A stretch of DNA of 64,000 bases. Origin: Euborellia annulipes. Lineage: Eukaryota; Arthropoda; Insecta; Dermaptera; Anisolabididae. The DNA lies in assembly GCA_023213315.1 (NCBI GenBank), contig JAKCPI010006169.1, positions 36,055 through 100,054 of the forward strand, in the 5' to 3' direction. Positions 1 to 10,164 of this stretch are shown here, piece by piece. The stretch's first letter is position 1. Each line of letters opens with the position of its first letter. Under the pieces are notes generated by a model. That model did no database searches. It was not told the DNA's origin and worked only from the letters and a program-made list of their open reading frames with translations. The position numbers were made by a program, and so were the translations under genes.

Positions 1-299
1 GTACTAGAACTCTTTGGTCGATTTTGATTAAAAGCTTATTTTCACGCCCTAGGAGGGTGCCTAACTTAAATATAAAATTTCAACCTCCTAGCTCAATTCC
101 TTCATGCTTAAAATTGAACACACACAGACAGACACGACAGACAGACAGACAGACAGACAGACCATGCGCGAAAACCACTTTTTTGGATTCAGGGGACCTC
201 AAACGTGAAGATCCATCAAAATCTCGACATCGAATTTTTGACATGAATGCAATACTTCTCTCATATATATATTACATATATACATAGGTAAGAGAAAGT
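1..299 (+). repeat. Family A dispersed repeat, 3' part
   Basis: This is the right-hand part of a dispersed repeat (called family A here), cut by the window edge. The order of blocks is a GATTTTGATTAAAAGCTT block, a CCTAACTTAAATATAAAATTT block, an ACAGACAGACAGAC microsatellite, a GGATTCAGGGGACCTCAAA block and a terminal AGGTAAGAGAAAGTA hairpin arm. The same blocks in the same order occur at 797-1590 (minus), 12172-12833, 28310-28893 (minus) and 31407-32105 (minus). The small open frame inside is a by-product of the repeat and is not treated as a gene. Confidence 0.75.
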
Positions 300-796
300 A
301 AAAATATAATTTGATCCTCGTAGCTCAATTTCTTCAAGCTTTAAATTGAACGCAGACAGACCATTTGCGTATTCGCAAATTTTAGAACCGTGCATTATTA
401 TTTAAGAAAGCAAACAGCACATTTCGATTACTAATTATTCTTCCATTTCAACAATTTTCGTTTTTTTTTTTTCTTCTCAAATACGTAACTCAATAAATAA
501 ATAACGAAAAAACTTCTCCTTGTCCGTTCATTGTCTAGCTAGCTCTGTTAAAAAAAAAAAATAAATAAAGTTTTTTTAACCAATCACTCACTCTCTTTTT
601 CAAACTTTGTTATTAATTCAACTAACTCTTACCTTTATTTATTTATTTTTTCTAAAAAAAAGTATCATGAGGGCAGATTGAATCTTTAGTCCGAAACTAC
701 GGAGGCATTTTAAAGTGCAACGAACCCAAAGACCTGAGTCCGGGAGAGATCGTTTTCTTTTATTTTTATTAATAATTATTATATATATTTATTTAT
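300..796. other. AT-rich, no gene; short shared segment
   Basis: No coding signal is seen. The piece at about 660-715 (around ATTGAATCTTTAGTCC) reappears inverted at about 39201-39255, so it belongs to a dispersed repeat. The rest is A/T homopolymers and simple sequence. Confidence 0.5.
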
Positions 797-1221
797 TACT
801 TTCTCTTACCTCTATACATGTTAATATATATAGAAAGAAAGCATTGGATTCATGTCAAAAATTCGATGTCGAGATTTTGATGAAGATACACGTTTTGAGT
901 CCCCTGAATCCAAAAAACGTTTTCGTGACATGGTCTGTTTGTCTGTGTGTGTTGGTCTGTCTGGGTTCAATTTTAAGCCTGAAGGAATTGAGTGAGATAG
1001 GAGGTTGAAATTTTATATTTAAGTTAAACATCGACCTAGGGCGTGAAAATAAGCTTTTAAACAAAATCTGCCAAAAAGTATTAAGTTTTTTTCAATTTTT
1101 TCAAAATTCGTTCGAACGATTTTGATTAAAATTCATAAATCAATTATTTTTTAGATGCTCTTTAAAATGTATATTCTCATTTTACCATTGAAATCTTCTG
1201 AAGACCACTTTACTCCTGTAG

Positions 1222-1374
1222 TATAAGGGTATTTTATGGCTGGTAGAATTTGTAACAGGAGTGAAAGTTAGAAGAAAAATGCAGCCAGAATTTTTTCTTT
1301 AAATCTAAAGCTAGCTGTTGAAATATATATTTAAAGAAAAAATTCTGGCTGCATTTTCTTCTAACTTTCACCCG
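1222..1374. mobile_element. Hairpin MITE nested in family A
   Basis: A roughly 150-bp insertion forms a long stem: GTGAAAGTTAGAAGAA at about 1261 is mirrored by TTCTTCTAACTTTCAC ending near 1372. It is flanked by a direct duplication of TTTACTCCTGTA (about 1209 and 1375), and the uninterrupted form of that site is recognisable in other family A copies. The duplication supports a genuine insertion; the superfamily is not identified. Confidence 0.7.
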
Positions 1375-1502
1375 TTTACTCCTGTACTTCATAGGAAAGA
1401 TAGGAGAAATGGTTGCCATGGTAACAAAATATAAATATTTATATTCAATTTTACATCTTGAATTCTAATATATCGGCGGAAACTAAATATATCTCGACAC
1501 GA

Positions 1503-1588
1503 AAAATCTGGTGTGACAAGCACAGACCACAACTTTCGATTACCTAAGGTAAAAGAAAATTGTGTGCTGTGCGACAGTACCAGATTTT
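1503..1588. repeat. CTGGTGTGAC hairpin
   Basis: A compact inverted repeat in which ATCTGGTGTGACAAGCACAG on the left is mirrored by CTGTGCGACAGTACCAGAT on the right. The same hairpin, whole or half, occurs at about 5965-6003, 9145-9175, 12174-12253, 24781-24838 and 28804-28893. In several copies it sits at one end of family A. Confidence 0.75.
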
Positions 1589-1699
1589 TAAAATTACGAT
1601 GAATAAAAAAATATTTTTTTTTAAATATTTATAGAAAATGCAACAAAAAAAAACTCCATTATAAAAATTGTATATATATATATATTTTTTTTTTTAATC

Positions 1700-2500
1700 T
1701 AAAAATGTAAAAATCATTAAAATCCAACCTATAATACTTATTAAATAAAGTGGAGACGAAGTCAAAAATAAATTTCGTATTTATTTAAAAATTTATTTTA
1801 AATTTTATATAATTAATATAAATATAAATATAAAATTATAAATTTATTTATTAAAAAAAAAAAAAAAAAAAAAAAAAACGGCCAAATAGTTTGTTCAGCA
1901 CTCTTGCAAAAGATGGCAGGCTTCTCTAACAGCCGGTATTATCAGATCAAGTATAAGTCTATTTTTAGGCTGTAATAATTGATATATAATAAATTAATAT
2001 TATTTATAAACTATTAATTATTAAAATATCAACGAAAATTAGGAACCGACCGAATATTCGGTTTCGGCCAAAAATCCTGGTTTCGGCCGTAGTTTCGGTT
2101 CCGGTCAAAAAGTAGCCGAAACCTGAGTCTGAAAATGAGACTCGCATGCAAAAAAAAAGGTCAAATGATTTGCATGCACTTGAGGGAGAAAAAAATTTAG
2201 TCTCCCTAAAAAAAAGGTAAAATGATAAAGTTAAAATGATATGAATTTTTTTTATAGGAAATACAAGTTTCGGTTTCGGTTTCGGCCGAAACTAAGGTTG
2301 AGGCCGAATATTCGGTTTCGGCTGAAAATCTTGTTTCGGTCGGACCCTCAAACAAATACACATGAGATTAAATACGTATAGTCCTACCATCATCCTGCCA
2401 TCTGTTGGCAAATTTTCGTAATAGAGGGGCTTTTTGGCTTTTAAGACCCCTAACGCCATCTTATCTGCAAAAACATGCCTCCGTAAGCCCCTTAATAGTT
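1700..2500 (-). repeat. Family F repeat interrupted by a TTTCGG-rich element
   Basis: Blocks containing TGCAAAAGATGGCAGGCT, TCAGCACTCTTGC and GCCATCT correspond in inverse order to 17500-17830, 18590-18790 and 38670-38830. The family carries recognisable AGATGGCAGG segments on both sides of a variable middle. Here the middle is invaded at about 2036-2350 by a sequence rich in ATTCGGTTTCGGCC. Confidence 0.6.
2036..2350. mobile_element. Putative hAT-like MITE (GGTTTCGGCC-rich)
   Basis: Both flanks carry inverted CCGAATATTCGGTTTCGGCC-type blocks, and the right edge reads GGTCGGACCCTC. Such name-like palindromic subterminal repeats are seen in hAT MITEs, but exact ends and a target duplication were not resolved. 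Confidence 0.4.
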
Positions 2501-3141
2501 ACTCAGTTTATTTATATTTCGAGAACGAAAAGAATTTCGGAATATTTTTCATCTTTTAGAAAAATATTAAAGTATGTGAGTGTGTAATTTACAAGTTTTT
2601 TTTTTTTTTTTTTTTTTTTTTTTGAAATGAATTCGTCCGGAAAATTGTTTGAGTCAGAGAGACTCTGTTTTTTTTTCTTCTTCTTCTCTTGATTTTTTCT
2701 TTTTTTATGAAACTTTAGCTTTCTTCTCTTTCTCTTTAGAAGGGGACAAAAAGGTAGATGTGGGATTTCGGGAATCTTCAAGGAAAAGTAAATTCTTAGC
2801 TATAAAGAGGCCAATATATATATTTTTTTTCTCTTCGTCTTCTTTCCAAGTGAAATAAAACATCTCGCTATCTCGAAGCTATCAATCAAATATAAACTCA
2901 TTGATTTTCTTTTAAAGAAAAAAATAAAAAAAAGGGAAAGAGAGAACCGGAAATAATTCGAATCTAGATTGCACCAAAAAAAAAAATGTCGATTAAAAAT
3001 TTCAAAATGATTTTCTATTACGAGCAATTTTATTTTTTTCAATATTCATAAACCAGCCCAGCAATCTATTTCCGATTATGGAGAATATTTTATAATGATC
3101 TTTTACATTTCATTTTCCTAGCAAATAATAATTGGCTACAG
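2500..3141. other. AT-rich, no gene
   Basis: The stretch holds T runs (about 2597-2623), pyrimidine-rich simple sequence and no splice-supported reading frame. Lysine- and phenylalanine-rich open frames here come from homopolymers. Confidence 0.5.
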
Positions 3142-3275
3142 TACAGTGGGTGCCAAAAACAAAAGACCATTGCGTCAAAAAAATAACTTAACATTTTGTA
3201 TCTTCTTAAGAAGCCCTGTTCTAATCTACCTTAATGATACTCGAATTTATTAAACATTTAATATGGAATTTTTAA

Positions 3276-3320
3276 TTGCCGACGTTTCGGTCGTCTATCA
3301 CGACCTTCATCAGGGCAAAT
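3276..3320 (-). ncRNA. Hammerhead-ribozyme-like motif (type I, intact core)
   Basis: On the minus strand the order is ATTTGCC (stem I), CTGATGA, one extra A, GGTCG, a 7-nt loop, CGACC (stem II), GAAAC, GTC and GGCAA (stem I return). Every conserved core position of the hammerhead is present, and stem I closes with GC pairs. Stem III reduces to the self-complementary ACGT, which in known minimal hammerheads would need dimerisation. The extra nucleotide before helix II departs from the textbook consensus. Confidence 0.6.
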
Positions 3321-3510
3321 AATTGTCAATGATACACGATCTTAGGTATTTTAATATTTACTGTAATCATATACAATCTTGTTCTTTTTAAAATTTTTAT
3401 ATACATATAAAAATTTTATATACCGGTACATATAAAAAATTAAAAAAAAAGAAATTGTATATGATTACAGTAAACATTAAAATACCTAAGATCGTGTATC
3501 ATCGACAATT

Positions 3511-3557
3511 ATTTGCCCTGATGGAGGTCGTGATAGACAACCGAAACGTCGGCAAAT
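3511..3557 (+). ncRNA. Hammerhead-like motif, A9 substituted
   Basis: This is the mirror copy of the 3276-3320 motif. Stem I ATTTGCC/GGCAAAT is a perfect 7 bp, followed by CTGATGG instead of CTGATGA, a helix II with one mismatch, GAAAC and GTC. The last core A is changed to G, so self-cleavage is probably lost or weak. Confidence 0.55.
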
Positions 3558-4180
3558 AAAAAATTAAATAAATGATTTTTTTTATTTAATCTCCTGGCTG
3601 CAATGTTTCTGTTTCCTTATTAAATCTCCACAGCCATAAGACATAAAATTAATATCTTATACATATAAATTATCTAACTAAAACAAACACAAATCATTTT
3701 TAATCTATTTAATACAATTTAAATATGTAAGTTATTATGAAAAAAAAATTTTCGACATGATCGCAATACTTTCTCTCTCTATATATATTTCATATATAGA
3801 GTAAGAGAAAGTAAAATATGTTGATTTCCAATTTGGGTGACAAATCAACATAATCTCGATATGTTTTGTTGGATATTAATTATAAATTTTGTTTTTATAA
3901 GAATTTCTAATAAAATAGAAAGAGAAAAACTGAAATGGAAAGATTGTTTTAAAATTTTAGAAATTTGGCGTTAATAAATAAAATTTCGACATTTTTGTCT
4001 TTGTTTTATTTAAATTGTAAATATTTATTAAAATGATATGGATTTGTGTTAAATTTACTTAGATATGTATAAATATTTCACATTAAACGTTAAATAAATT
4101 ACATTACCATTAAGATAGAATAGAACAGGTCTTTTTAAAAAGAAACAAAGTGTTAAGTCTAATTTGACAAGCTAGTTTTA

Positions 4181-4362
4181 GGACATGCGTTTATCTGAGT
4201 ACTCGGTTCTTGAACGCAGAAAATGATCTTTGAAGTGACAGGCGCATACTTGAAAGAAGAAATCTGGGACAAATTGAGGTTGAAATGTTGATCTTTTACA
4301 TTTCCACCCTGTAAAGCGCAAAAGTTTGAAAATATTAAAAATAATTTTCATTTTTGTCACAT
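4181..4362. repeat. Family E dispersed repeat, copy 1
   Basis: The block starting ACATGCGTTTATCTGAG and running through TTGAACGCAGAAAATGATCT and ACAAATTGAGGTTGAAATGT recurs at 8100-8275 in the same orientation with scattered substitutions. Nothing identifies its class. Confidence 0.65.
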
Positions 4363-5240
4363 AAATTAAACTTTAAAAGCAACTACACAAAAATATTCAA
4401 AACATGATTTTTTCTTTAATAAAATGTTAAAATATGGAAGAAAAAGAAGGTTGGTTAAAAATTAGCAATTTCTTCAAAAAAGCCAAAATATGCACATATG
4501 TTCGGAACAAAGAGGGTTCTTTCGAATCGAATACTCTCATGGATACCTTCAGGAGCATATTCAGCTTCTATGCAAACATGCATTTGCATCAACATCCGGG
4601 CTCTAGTTATAGGCATAACCTCCCTTTTAGTTCCTCGTTTCAATAGTACACAATTTCTCATACAAATTAAAGTTTCAATAAATTTACACTCCACTGATTT
4701 TTATATCAATTTTATCAAATAGGGAGAAAATTGAATTTTGGTAAAGAAATTCAGTTAAAAAAAAAAATTATTGGTTAAATTAATCTAAACAAATACCCCA
4801 CCCTGTACATATAAAATGCTCTTTTGACGAAATTATCATTAATAAAATCCCCGATATCATTTTCTACTTTAGTTGATTGAATAAATAAAAAATTAAAAAA
4901 ATAAAAAAAGCCTCTTTATTTATTTATTTTTTGTTTTAAGTAAATCCACACATGAATTTGTTGAAATCAAAGGGAATTGATATAAAATAATCCAATTTTG
5001 GCATAACAAGTTCTCTAATGTCAACAGGTTGACAATTTATTCAACTGTTTTATCGATCGTCAAGTAAATAATATTCTCTCTCCTTCATGTCAAGTTCAAC
5101 TTCATTATAAATTACCTATTTTGTCTCTTCAGTTTTGTTTTGTGTCAGAAATCAAGAACAAGAAAACAAGAAAAAAAAAAAAAAACAAGTGAAATTAATA
5201 CATTTTTTAACACGATTAAAGTTTTCTCCTTTTTTTATTT
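4363..5240. other. No supported gene; possible short coding-like patch
   Basis: Around 4455-4694 both strands have open frames of about 70-80 codons with less biased composition than the surroundings. No splice sites or recognisable motif supports either frame. The rest is AT-rich. Confidence 0.3.
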
Positions 5241-5242
5241 AA

Positions 5243-5570
5243 TACGAGGGGCAGGTCAATAAGTCCGTGACTTTTTGAATGAAACGCAGGTTTTTGGATA
5301 AAAAATAATTTTATTTTTCAACGTAGTCTCCTTTGAGCTCTATACACTTTGTCCAACGTTCCTCCAATTTTTTTATCCCTTTAAAAAAATAAGATTTGTC
5401 GAGGGCATCAAAATCATCGTTGGAGTAAAATCTCATTTATTCAGGTTTGGAAACAAGAAATAGTCACTCGGGGCTAAATCCGGAGAATAGGGTGGATGAG
5501 GGAGTAATTCGTATCCCATTACATGGATTTTTGCCATTTTCCATTTTCTTCTCAAATCACGAGGTAGTCT
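5243..5570 (-). pseudogene. mariner transposase C-terminal remnant with TIR
   Basis: The element edge TACGAGGGGCAGGTCAATAA resembles a mariner terminal repeat. Reading minus from about 5521, the catalytic block contains HPPYSPDLAPSDYFLF, which holds the third catalytic Asp of mariner transposases. After a frameshift and a small deletion the frame resumes and ends LEERWTKCIELKGDYVEK before a stop at 5311-5313, matching the family C-terminus. The N-terminal HTH region and first two catalytic Asp are absent, so this is a dead 3' fragment. Confidence 0.85.
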
Positions 5571-5646
5571 GCTATTCATGGATGTCAATCAAAAACTATA
5601 ATAATACTAATAACACTAATAATACTAATAAATAATAATAATAAAA

Positions 5647-5878
5647 ATAATTTTTGCACTTGTTTGCTTAAAGATGATACGAGGGCAGGTCACTAAGTCC
5701 GTGACTTTTTGAATTTCCCGCCTCTTAACTGAAATGGCAACACTGCTCATGTCAGCTGATAGTTGCCTGCTGACATGAGCAGTGTTGCCATTTCAGTTAA
5801 GAGGCGGGAAATTCAAAAAGTCACGGACTTAGTGACCTGCTCTCGTATCATCTTTAAGCAAACAAGTGCAAAAATTAT
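5647..5878. mobile_element. Near-perfect palindromic mariner MITE
   Basis: The ends ATACGAGGGCAGGTCACTAA match the mariner-type end at 5243. The arms are inverted copies almost base for base, with only a few bases between them near 5761, and the stem extends into flanking sequence (TTTTTGCACTTGTTTGC on both sides). It is a foldback derivative of the neighbouring mariner family with no coding content. Confidence 0.8.
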
Positions 5879-6061
5879 TCATCAGACGAGGAATTTAAAA
5901 TTTGTTTATTAAAAAACGCACAGTTTCTTATCATCGGTCCAGTACAAGATTGGTCTAACTCAAAAAAATCTGGTGTGACAAGCACAGAACACAACTTTCT
6001 CTTATTGAAGATTTTCATTTTATACTCTAATTTTGCACTCTCATTGGTTAGAGAGAAAAAA

Positions 6062-6588
6062 ATATAAATACTGTACAACGTTTCGACTGCTTATTCTGCA
6101 GCCGTTATCAAGCACTGTGCACTTGCTCCGACTCAAATGAACCAACTGTCATGTCCGTTACGTGCCTTTTTATATACAGCGACGTCAGCGCCATCTGTCG
6201 GCATTTCTGTGAAGTTAGATTCAAATTTTCCCGCTATTTTCACTCATTTCCATGAAGTTTGCCACAATTATCAAAGCAAGTATAGATGTTGTAAAATATT
6301 ATTATTAAACATCTATGTTAAAATCAAATTAAAGAAATTTATTGTAACATTATGCTTTTTATGTAAACACTTGCTTTGATAATTGTGATTAACTTCATGT
6401 AAAATGAGTGAAAATAGCGGGAAAATTTGAATCTAACTTCACAGAAATTCCAACAGACGTCGCTGTATATAAAAAGGCACGTAACGGACATGACAGTTGG
6501 TTCACTTAAATCGGAGCAAGTGCACAGTACTTGATAACGGCTGCAGAATAAGCAGTTGAAACGTTGTTATCAGTATTTATATATTTTT
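6062..6588. mobile_element. Palindromic unit with decayed hammerhead-like motifs
   Basis: Arms 6062-6275 and 6375-6588 are inverted copies sharing blocks such as AAGGCACGTAACGGACATGA. Each has a decayed hammerhead near its outer edge: minus 6079-6115 and plus 6526-6560, reading CTTGATAAC, GGCTG, loop, CAGTT/C, GAAACGTT. The core bases after CTGA are altered, so activity is unlikely. The layout is the same as at 3266-3640. Confidence 0.55.
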
Positions 6589-6775
6589 AATAAATATTTA
6601 ATACAAAAATGTGATCTATGATTAAAAATTCCCCATAATAATAATATTTCAAACCACAAAAGCTTTAATAAACACAGGTCAAATAGATTTCCTTGGATGA
6701 CTCAGTATTAAAATACATGAAAAATGCTGGAAAATTTGCGTTACTAATTTTCTGTTTATGTTGTATTGTTCGCAG

Positions 6776-7097
6776 GTGGAAAGTAAATACGTTCGTCGTT
6801 TGACGGGTGAAGCCATTCGTTCAACGGCATTTGGATCCGACCTATCCGATTCTCACGATAGTGAATCGGTAGACGAAGACGCTTTTCGGCACGATGACGA
6901 TTCATTTGCTGACAACGAAATAACGAGCCCGATGCTTGCACATCCGACTTCGTTATCCGTTCAGCTCAATTTAGACGCTCTTAGTGAACAATACGTTGGT
7001 GAACTCACTGTCACCTGTCTGGCAACGATCCCTGAATATAAGGGCGAATATGCCGAACCAGAACATTACGCCGATCATCGGGCTCAGACGATCGCAG
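6776..7097 (+). CDS. Penultimate exon, Beat-like immunoglobulin-superfamily protein
   Basis: The exon follows TTGTATTGTTCGCAG and ends before GTTAGG; it is open throughout in the frame beginning with GTG (Val). It is 322 bp, so the last base opens a codon completed by TG at 14783, matching the downstream exon's phase. The protein starts VESKYVRRLTGEA, has a very acidic stretch rich in Asp/Ser/Glu, then LSVQLNLDALS and an Ig-like strand LTVTCLATIPEY followed by EHYADHRAQT. The LxxxCLATIP-type strand resembles the second Ig domain of Beaten-path proteins, cell-surface or secreted axon-guidance ligands for Sidestep-type receptors. Upstream exons are outside or unrecognised. Coding status is fairly secure; the family is tentative. 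Confidence 0.65.
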
Positions 7098-8030
7098 GTT
7101 AGGCTTATTTCTTTTTTTTTCATTGGAGTTAAGTCTTTCGGTTGCGAATTTTGTTTAATGATAAATGAGTATTGCCGATGGGCTAACCTTAATCTACAAA
7201 ACAAAAAGAATATCATCGATACACTTGTTAATGCTTGAAGGAGGTAGACCGAAGGAGATCGCGAACCAGTTCTCGTTCAAGGACAATGATTCGTTCACCA
7301 CTCAAAAGCGGGGCGTAGAAAGCACAAATGGCGGTTGATAAAATATCCCGTTATAATGCTTCTATACCGACCTCGACGACCGAGGTGACGATGTACTTTT
7401 TCCCGTTTTCAATGAAATGGTCCATAAAACGTTGGGAACAAAAATATCCGGCTCGAAGGACCAAAAATATATGTTAATGCTTGAAGGAGATATAGGAAAG
7501 GTGGTGGTTAGTGTACTGAAGCTTATCTTGCTCCTTCAAACAAATGTGGATTTCTAGGAAAACGGGATGATAAGAAAGTACATCGTCATATTAACAAAAA
7601 TAATAACAAAAAAAACTTGCTGTATATTAATGGCAACGCCGATCCGGGGTGGGTAAAATAAAATGATGGAAAGAATGTATAAGAGTTTATAGGCGAGCAA
7701 CGTGAGGGCTCGATGCCAATGGAGGTAGTTTAGCACCAGGGCGTAAACCGGGGGTTGGTTTTCGCACGAAAGGGGCAGTAACCAGGAAAGATAAGGCTGA
7801 GGTTTTAGACTGCTACGAGCCAAGTCTGAACAGAACTGAGGAAGCGTTGGTCGCATCCTTCCTCAGATGCGGGACGCTTTCCATGCACTTCCGGTCAACT
7901 TCCCTCTATTAGTGGTGCGCTCTTGCGGTGTGTTTGCGACCTGATTAATTTCTTGCGCGAACAACACTTAATAACTAGAGCCCGATTTTCTCTAAAAATA
8001 TGTTCTAACACAAATTGAGTCGCATTTGAT
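7098..8030. other. Intronic sequence of the Beat-like gene, unusual composition
   Basis: After the donor, about 900 bp are less AT-rich than the rest of the intron. The phrase GTTAATGCTTGAAGGAG occurs twice, at about 7228 and 7472. No reading frame with splice support was found. Confidence 0.35.
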
Positions 8031-8099
8031 ATTATATTTTTATTTTTATTTTTAATATCACTGAACAAGAAGCAATTTCTCTAAAATCTTCATCTAAGA

Positions 8100-8275
8100 A
8101 CATGCGTTTATCTGAGAACACGTTCTTGAACGCAGAAAATGATCTATGAAGTGGCAGGCGTATACTTAAAAGAAGAAATCTGAGACAAATTGAGGTTGAA
8201 ATGTTAATCTTTAACATTTCAATCCTGTAAAAGCGCGAAAGTGTGAAAATATTAAAAATATTTTTGTCACATGCG
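8100..8275. repeat. Family E dispersed repeat, copy 2
   Basis: Direct-orientation copy of 4181-4362, sharing ACATGCGTTTATCTGAG, TTGAACGCAGAAAATGATCT and GACAAATTGAGGTTGAAATG. Confidence 0.65.
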
Positions 8276-8417
8276 TTTTTGTTTGGCCTCAGAGAGAGCC
8301 TAAAAGACAATGAACAAATTTAAAAAATAAATAAATATTACAACACAGACTCTCGTATTATAGGCCCTACAAATAAATAAACACTCGCACTTTTCGTTTG
8401 TAAATGGCCGAGAGGAT

Positions 8418-8648
8418 GATCAATTTAATTATAAGGACCGTCGGCCAAAAAATAAATACTTTTGAGTGTTATTATAAAAATTGCATTAATGGAATGCTCA
8501 GCTATTGTGTCATATTGGAATGGGAGAAAGTAACGATTAGCGAAACATCTGTTGATTGTTTTGAGGATGATTCCATATCACTGGGGTCGAAATATTTACA
8601 AATAAACGGATAATATTATTAGCCGACGGTCTTTATAATTAAATTGAC
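8418..8648. mobile_element. Small inverted-repeat element
   Basis: TCAATTTAATTATAAGGACC with GTCGGCC at the left is mirrored by AGCCGACGGTC and TTTATAATTAAATTGA at the right. The roughly 230-bp length and lack of a gene suggest a MITE. No clear target duplication was resolved. Confidence 0.6.
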
Positions 8649-8689
8649 TCGCACTTTTTTTCTGTTTCAAGATATTTATTAATTAATTG

Positions 8690-8768
8690 AGGAGGCGATT
8701 AGTCGAGGGGATAAAGCAGTTAAGCTTATAATCCTGAGTTGAAGATAACTCGAGTTCAAATCCACCTC
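8690..8768 (+). repeat. tRNA-like sequence (class II type), SINE head or pseudogene
   Basis: The segment has an A-box-like TAGTCGAGGGG, a long variable-arm hairpin (GAGTT, 6-nt loop, AACTC) and a B-box-like GTTCAAATCC, with partial GAGG/CCTC acceptor pairing. A clean anticodon stem cannot be drawn, so an intact tRNA gene is unlikely. A tRNA-derived SINE fragment or tRNA pseudogene is more plausible. Confidence 0.4.
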
Positions 8769-8875
8769 ATGGCAATAAATTATTTAATTGGATTTGAGAT
8801 GGAAACTGGAACCCCCATTAGTATTATTTCCATAAAAGTTACTCCTCAGAGTAACCAGAAAGTATCAGGTCTGAC

Positions 8876-8980
8876 CATGGGCGTAACTAGGGAATTTGGT
8901 TGGAGGGGGTGGCCTGGAAGGCCCCATATTGACTCTATTGTTCTAGGAACGGGCCGCCCCCTCTTCTAGTTACGCCCATG
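8876..8980. mobile_element. hAT-type MITE, 105 bp
   Basis: The ends are CATGGGCGTAACTAG and CTAGTTACGCCCATG, flanked by perfect 8-bp duplications GGTCTGAC (8868-8875 and 8981-8988). Eight-bp duplications and CAxxGGCG ends are typical of hAT elements. It has no coding capacity. Confidence 0.85.
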
Positions 8981-9017
8981 GGTCTGACCTTAATGACTGA
9001 AGACATTAATTAACGGT

Positions 9018-9060
9018 AAATACGTATTTCGACACTAGCGAGTCATCACCAGAAGTGATT
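9018..9060 (-). ncRNA. Decayed hammerhead-like motif (TACGTA class)
   Basis: Minus-strand order CACTT, CTGGTGA, a partly paired helix II, GAAATACGTAT. It belongs to the class seen better at 31819-31909, in which stem III is the palindrome ATACGTAT. The core adenine of CTGA is changed to G. Confidence 0.4.
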
Positions 9061-9097
9061 TTGTTGAAATACATGGGAGATTGTGGTGGAATCCAAT

Positions 9098-9353
9098 CAA
9101 GGACGGATCCAGAGGTGTTTCTAGGGGGGGGGGGGGGGCGGTAATCTGGTGTGACTGGCCGCACAGCACACAATTTTTTCTTAATTTCGGTAATTTAAAG
9201 GCGCATTCTGTACTTGTTTGCCAGAATATAAATACAAATCAAATTTTTAAGTATTAATTTTTAAAATTTTACATTAAAAATAATTTTTTTTTCAAATCTC
9301 GGGGGGGGGGGGGATAATCATATCTTTACCCCTCCCCCTTGTATCCGCCCTTG
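9098..9353. mobile_element. hAT-type MITE with G-runs
   Basis: The ends CAAGGACGGATCC and TATCCGCCCTTG are inverted. The flanks AATCCAAT (9090-9097) and GATCCAAT (9354-9361) differ at one of eight positions. The interior has long G runs and half of a CTGGTGTGAC hairpin near 9145. Confidence 0.75.
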
Positions 9354-10164
9354 GATCCAATATTCCAATCCAGAGCGTATTTGAAGAATTAATTCAATAT
9401 AAAAAGACAATTTATGTGGCAAGTTTACTGTTCGATTTCAAAAATAATGGTGAAAAAAAAAAACTTTTAATTGAAACCAATAAAAAAAAAATCCCTCATT
9501 CTTTAGGCAATATAAAAAAAAAAAAAAAAAAATTAGCAAACTCTCTGGAAAGTTTAAAAACTGATTTTCAAATATCTGAACATAAAAGACACTTTTATTC
9601 CATTCGTTTCAAAAAATTATAGATTCAATCAAATTTGATTTTGAGGTGTTATTTATGCCCTCCGATCGAATTCCTCTTTCATAGCATAAAATGGAAAAGA
9701 GGGAAAAAGCATTTTAAATAAAAAAAAAAAAAGCAAAGGCAAATATAATATCAGCCCAAGGGTCGAGTGTTGATTTTTCGTTCCGATTCTATAAAGGGTG
9801 GCGAGGGGAAGGGGAAGGGGAAGGGGACGTTCCACTTTGGCTCTGATGGTATGGGACGGGATAAAATTGTCTCTGCCCATCACAGTTGAGATTGACATGA
9901 ATGGGAGGAATTTTAAATAGTTAGAGAGTTTTAAAAAAAATGATAAAGGAACATTTTATTTTTAAATTTATTAGGCTAAATATTTGCTCTCCTAAAGAAA
10001 GGGGTGACATAAAGAAATTATTTTAATTAAAATCAAATGAGAGATAGAGAAATTGAATAAATACACCATCCAATAGTGAATTTGTTTCGGGGGTATTTTG
10101 AGGGTAATATGAATGGCCCAGATTCCAAAAAATGCCATCAATTTTTCCATTAGCTCTAGTTTTA

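Larger units (their letters stand above)
797..1590 (-). repeat. Family A repeat, near full-length, with nested MITE and end hairpin
   Basis: Read on the minus strand this copy begins with the CTGGTGTGAC hairpin (about 1503-1588), passes through AT-rich blocks and the CAGACAGAC-like microsatellite, and ends in the TTTCTCTTACC arm near 797. It is interrupted at about 1222-1374 by a separate hairpin insertion. The block order matches the copy at 12172-12833. Confidence 0.7.
3266..3640. mobile_element. Palindromic retroelement-like unit with two hammerhead motifs
   Basis: The arms 3266-3380 and 3458-3572 are near-perfect inverted copies, each including a hammerhead-like motif close to the outer edge. 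The right arm continues into a T-rich tail with CTGGCTGCAA (about 3591), a block resembling the tails after other motifs in this window (GCTGGCTAC near 26768; TGGCTGCTAACG near 40519). The left arm lacks that tail. Penelope-like retroelements and retrozymes are known to carry such ribozymes; the assignment is an inference. Confidence 0.6.
3142..4165 (+). mobile_element. Family B foldback MITE, interrupted twice
   Basis: It begins with TACAGTGGGTGCC and carries the family B arms (CTAATCTACCTTAATGAT; ATATGGATTTGTGTTAAATT; ATTAAGATAGAATAGAACAG). The two arms are inverted relative to each other. Better ends in the copy at 15592 (TACACTGGGCGTCAAAAAA) suggest a Tc1/mariner-type MITE. A hammerhead-bearing palindrome (about 3266-3640) and a family A end fragment (about 3750-3812) are inserted in it. 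Confidence 0.6.

Noticed and set aside
8690..8768. Functional tRNA gene
   Set aside because: A and B boxes and a variable arm are visible but no proper anticodon stem or full acceptor pairing can be drawn.
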